Source of the DNA: Thermoproteota archaeon
Lineage (GTDB): Archaea > Thermoproteota > Methanomethylicia > Nezhaarchaeales > WYZ-LMO8
Reading direction: 5' to 3'
Length of the DNA: 7,323 nucleotides
Assembly (NCBI GenBank): GCA_011605835.1
Contig: JAAOZJ010000084.1
Span: forward strand, 1-7,323
Shown here: in pieces, positions 6,324 through 7,323 of the stretch
Layout of the letters: each line of letters opens with the position of its first letter
Position numbering within the stretch: position 1 is the stretch's first letter
The notes under the pieces: model-generated
Database searches by the model: none
The model's input: only the letters and a program-made list of their open reading frames with translations
Told to the model about the DNA's origin: nothing
Program-made: the position numbers and the translations under genes

Positions 6324-6374
6324 GAGAGCCGTAGAACTCGAAAGTAGAGCTCGAAACACGTTTCTACGGGTCTT
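6324..6374. repeat. Long inverted repeat (about 12 bp stem), candidate structured RNA
   Basis: CCGTAGAA (6329-6336) is exactly complementary to TTCTACGG (6362-6369). Beyond a single G-G mismatch (6328/6370) the helix continues with GAGA (6324-6327) against TCTT (6371-6374), with one G-T pair. The 25-base loop carries most of the tandem repeat. The structure would form in RNA from either strand. It may be a small RNA, a processing or termination element for the convergent genes, or a mobile-element relic. Confidence 0.45.
6331..6356. repeat. 13-base tandem repeat, two copies
   Basis: GTAGAACTCGAAA (6331-6343) is followed without a gap by GTAGAGCTCGAAA (6344-6356); they differ at one base. The second copy contains the palindrome GAGCTC. 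The pair lies mostly in the loop of the inverted repeat 6324-6374. Two copies are too few for a CRISPR or other array. Confidence 0.6.
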
Positions 6375-6401
6375 CGTCTTTAAGGTTTAAGCGAGGTTCG
6401 T

Positions 6402-6418
6402 CGTGAGACGCCTTCACG
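6402..6418. repeat. Small hairpin CGTGA...TCACG
   Basis: CGTGA (6402-6406) is exactly complementary to TCACG (6414-6418) around a seven-base loop, 28 bases after the larger inverted repeat. The two may belong to one folded transcript. Alone it is short enough to arise by chance. Confidence 0.3.
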
Positions 6419-6466
6419 TAAGCACGCACTTGACAAGCACCTCTTTGATCGACAACCAGCGAAAAA

Positions 6467-7104
6467 TCAACGCCCTTTAGAGCCGAAGTGCCTTGAAAGG
6501 AGCTCGAGAATTCTTTGCTTTACACCCTCAAAATCTCCCTCGATGACCCTCCTTCCTTGAAATACCCTCTCGAAGACCTCTCTCCCGAAGGCGTCGTCGC
6601 TCTCGACCTTGAATATCAAGGAGCTCGGATAGAGCCTCTCTCCTCTAACCAAGCCGTCTCTATCGCCGTCGACCATCTCTATGATCGGCAGGACGAACCT
6701 CTCCAATACGTCCCCCACTATCGCTGTCGTGTCATCGCCGACAGTAACCGCGCAGCATATGCCCTCGTCCAGGAACTTGAAGACGTCGTAGCCAGCGTGG
6801 TTTACGAAGGCGACCTTGCCCTTGACGAGTAGCTCACCTTGGCCCTTTTCTTAACTTCATCTCTCAGCATCTTCACCGTGTCCATCTTCGCGCTCTCTAA
6901 GTCCACGTGGCCGAGCTTCTGGAGCCCGTGGGGCTTGACCTCCACTACCCTCCCGGACTGGCACACGAAGACCACGTCCCTGTCCACGGCCCTGCCGACC
7001 ACGATGCCGTTCACCAAGATCCAGTCCCCGGGCTCCACCGCCAAGACCCTCCTGTACTCTTTGTCCCCCTTCCTCCAAAACGTGACGCCCCTTCTCTCAA
7101 GAGA
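6467..7104 (-). pseudogene. Frameshifted, N-terminally short relative of archaeal DUF2117 proteins
   Basis: Two overlapping minus-strand frames together read like one protein. The first runs at least from about 7104 to a stop at 6802 and carries KGDKEYRRVLAVEPGDWI, VNGIVVGRAV, GRVVEV and GLQKLGHVDLESAKMDT. The second is open from 6850 to the stop at 6467 and carries GELLVKGKVAFVNHAGYDVF, AVTVGDDTTAIVGDVLERF, LPIIEMVDGDRDGL and a C-terminal EGVKQRILELL. From memory this resembles the C-terminal half of archaeal DUF2117 proteins of unknown function; no search was run. The join needs a -1 shift near 6850-6838, in AAGAAAAGGGCC; one extra base there would restore a single frame. The first frame stays open to 7209, but nothing like the N-terminal half is visible and a plus-strand gene begins at 7156. 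TTG 7044 or GTG 7038, the latter 9 bases after AGGAGG (7053-7048), could start a short version. A sequencing or assembly error could explain the frameshift but not the missing half. Confidence 0.6.
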
Positions 7105-7110
7105 GCAAAG

Positions 7111-7118
7111 CTTATAGC
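7111..7118 (+). promoter_or_regulatory. Candidate TATA box for the exported/membrane protein gene
   Basis: GCAAAG followed by CTTATAGC fits a BRE plus TATA element. A start about 26 bases on falls near 7140, just before AGAGGA (7142-7147), which lies 8 bases from GTG 7156. The inverse strand reads GCTATAAG, so the box could also serve the minus-strand pseudogene. Confidence 0.4.
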
Positions 7119-7155
7119 AAGGCCTCGAAAGCTCCTCCTTCAGAGGACACCTTCC

Positions 7156-7323
7156 GTGTCTAGAACCGTGATGCTCGAAAGAAAGAAAGCCTCTTCCGCG
7201 ACTTACATCTTATTGTGCCTCTTGGCAGCGAGCCTCGCACTGAACGTCGTCCTGTCGTACGTCCTGCTCTACGAAGTCCAACACCCTGCGCCGAGCACAA
7301 GCCCAATAACTAGCCCCTCGACC
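7156..7323 (+). CDS. Membrane-anchored or secreted protein, N-terminal part (runs off the window)
   Basis: Fifty-six codons are visible. A short basic start (about MSRTVMLERKK) is followed by a hydrophobic stretch of some 22-24 residues from TYILL to VLLY, then by a linker rich in Pro, Ser and Thr (HPAPSTSPITSPST). This is the usual start of an archaeal protein held outside the cytoplasmic membrane by an N-terminal anchor, or exported by a signal peptide. Such linkers often precede a binding, protease or glycosidase domain, but no such domain is inside the window, so I give no function. GTG 7156 is chosen because AGAGGA (7142-7147) lies 8 bases before it. GTG 7168 and ATG 7171 are alternatives; an ATG start would shorten it by five codons. 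Confidence 0.65.
   Translation, partial: MSRTVMLERKKASSATYILLCLLAASLALNVVLSYVLLYEVQHPAPSTSPITSPST

Larger units (their letters stand above)
6158..6466. other. 309-base intergenic region with structured repeats, no gene seen
   Basis: No convincing open frame is present on either strand. The region contains a T-run (6220-6225), an imperfect palindrome (6273-6291), a long inverted repeat enclosing a 13-base tandem repeat (6324-6374) and a second small hairpin (6402-6418). The word GCATCGCGTA occurs at 6188-6197 and again at 6282-6291. It lies between the tail of the transporter gene and the tail of the convergent minus-strand pseudogene. It could hold an untranslated RNA or the termination signals of both neighbours. 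Confidence 0.5.

Noticed and set aside
6364..6516. Third minus-strand frame after the pseudogene, about 50 codons including VDFSLVVDQRGACQVRAYVK
   Set aside because: It looks somewhat protein-like, but it lacks a good start codon with a binding site except an internal GTG. Fifty stop-free codons are not rare by chance, and it overlaps the structured repeat.
6838..6853. Programmed -1 frameshift in the DUF2117-like gene
   Set aside because: The junction AAGAAAAGGGCC does not form a proper slippery heptamer in the incoming frame, and no downstream structure was recognised. A mutation or sequencing indel is simpler.
6515..7117. Plus-strand frames at 6515-6832 and 6839-7117
   Set aside because: They are antisense to the DUF2117-like blocks, which show the more protein-like and conserved-looking sequence.

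Overview
The window looks archaeal, most likely from a thermophilic member of the Thermoproteota (Crenarchaeota). Arginine is mostly AGG/AGA and isoleucine often ATA. Non-ATG starts are common (TTG at 836, TTG on the minus strand at 4536, GTG at 4769). A/T boxes resembling archaeal TATA elements lie about 25 bases before predicted transcript starts. One gene resembles a family I know only from archaea. The genus is not identifiable from what I can see.

Layout. At 2-208 is the 3' end of a SpoIIM/DUF95-family membrane protein. A 627-base stretch without a convincing gene follows (209-835) and ends in a promoter and a strong ribosome binding site. Next come two tightly coupled genes: a FAD-linked oxidase (836-2236) and an iron-sulfur protein of the GlcF/HdrD type (2248-3450). 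They converge on a luciferase-like F420/flavin oxidoreductase on the minus strand (3625-4536). An AT-rich divergent promoter region (4537-4768) separates that gene from a DASS/SLC13-family carboxylate transporter (4769-6157). A 309-base gap with inverted and tandem repeats (6158-6466) follows. Then comes a frameshifted, N-terminally short relative of archaeal DUF2117 proteins on the minus strand (6467 to about 7104). The window ends in the start of a membrane-anchored or exported protein (7156-7323, running off the end).

How they may work together. The FAD subunit would oxidise an organic substrate and pass electrons to the iron-sulfur subunit, which carries two ferredoxin-type clusters and two CCG (HdrB-like) cluster domains. 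The nearby anion transporter could bring in the substrate, and the LLM oxidoreductase could process a related compound. This linkage is inferred from gene proximity only. Two departures from the textbook families are visible. The FAD enzyme lacks the histidine-rich metal motif of GlcD/D-lactate dehydrogenases and ends more like vanillyl-alcohol oxidase or 4-cresol dehydrogenase. The transporter lacks both signature SNT motifs of the DASS family.

I see no CRISPR array, tRNA, rRNA, transposase, toxin-antitoxin or defence locus. This is mainly a metabolic region with some decayed sequence.
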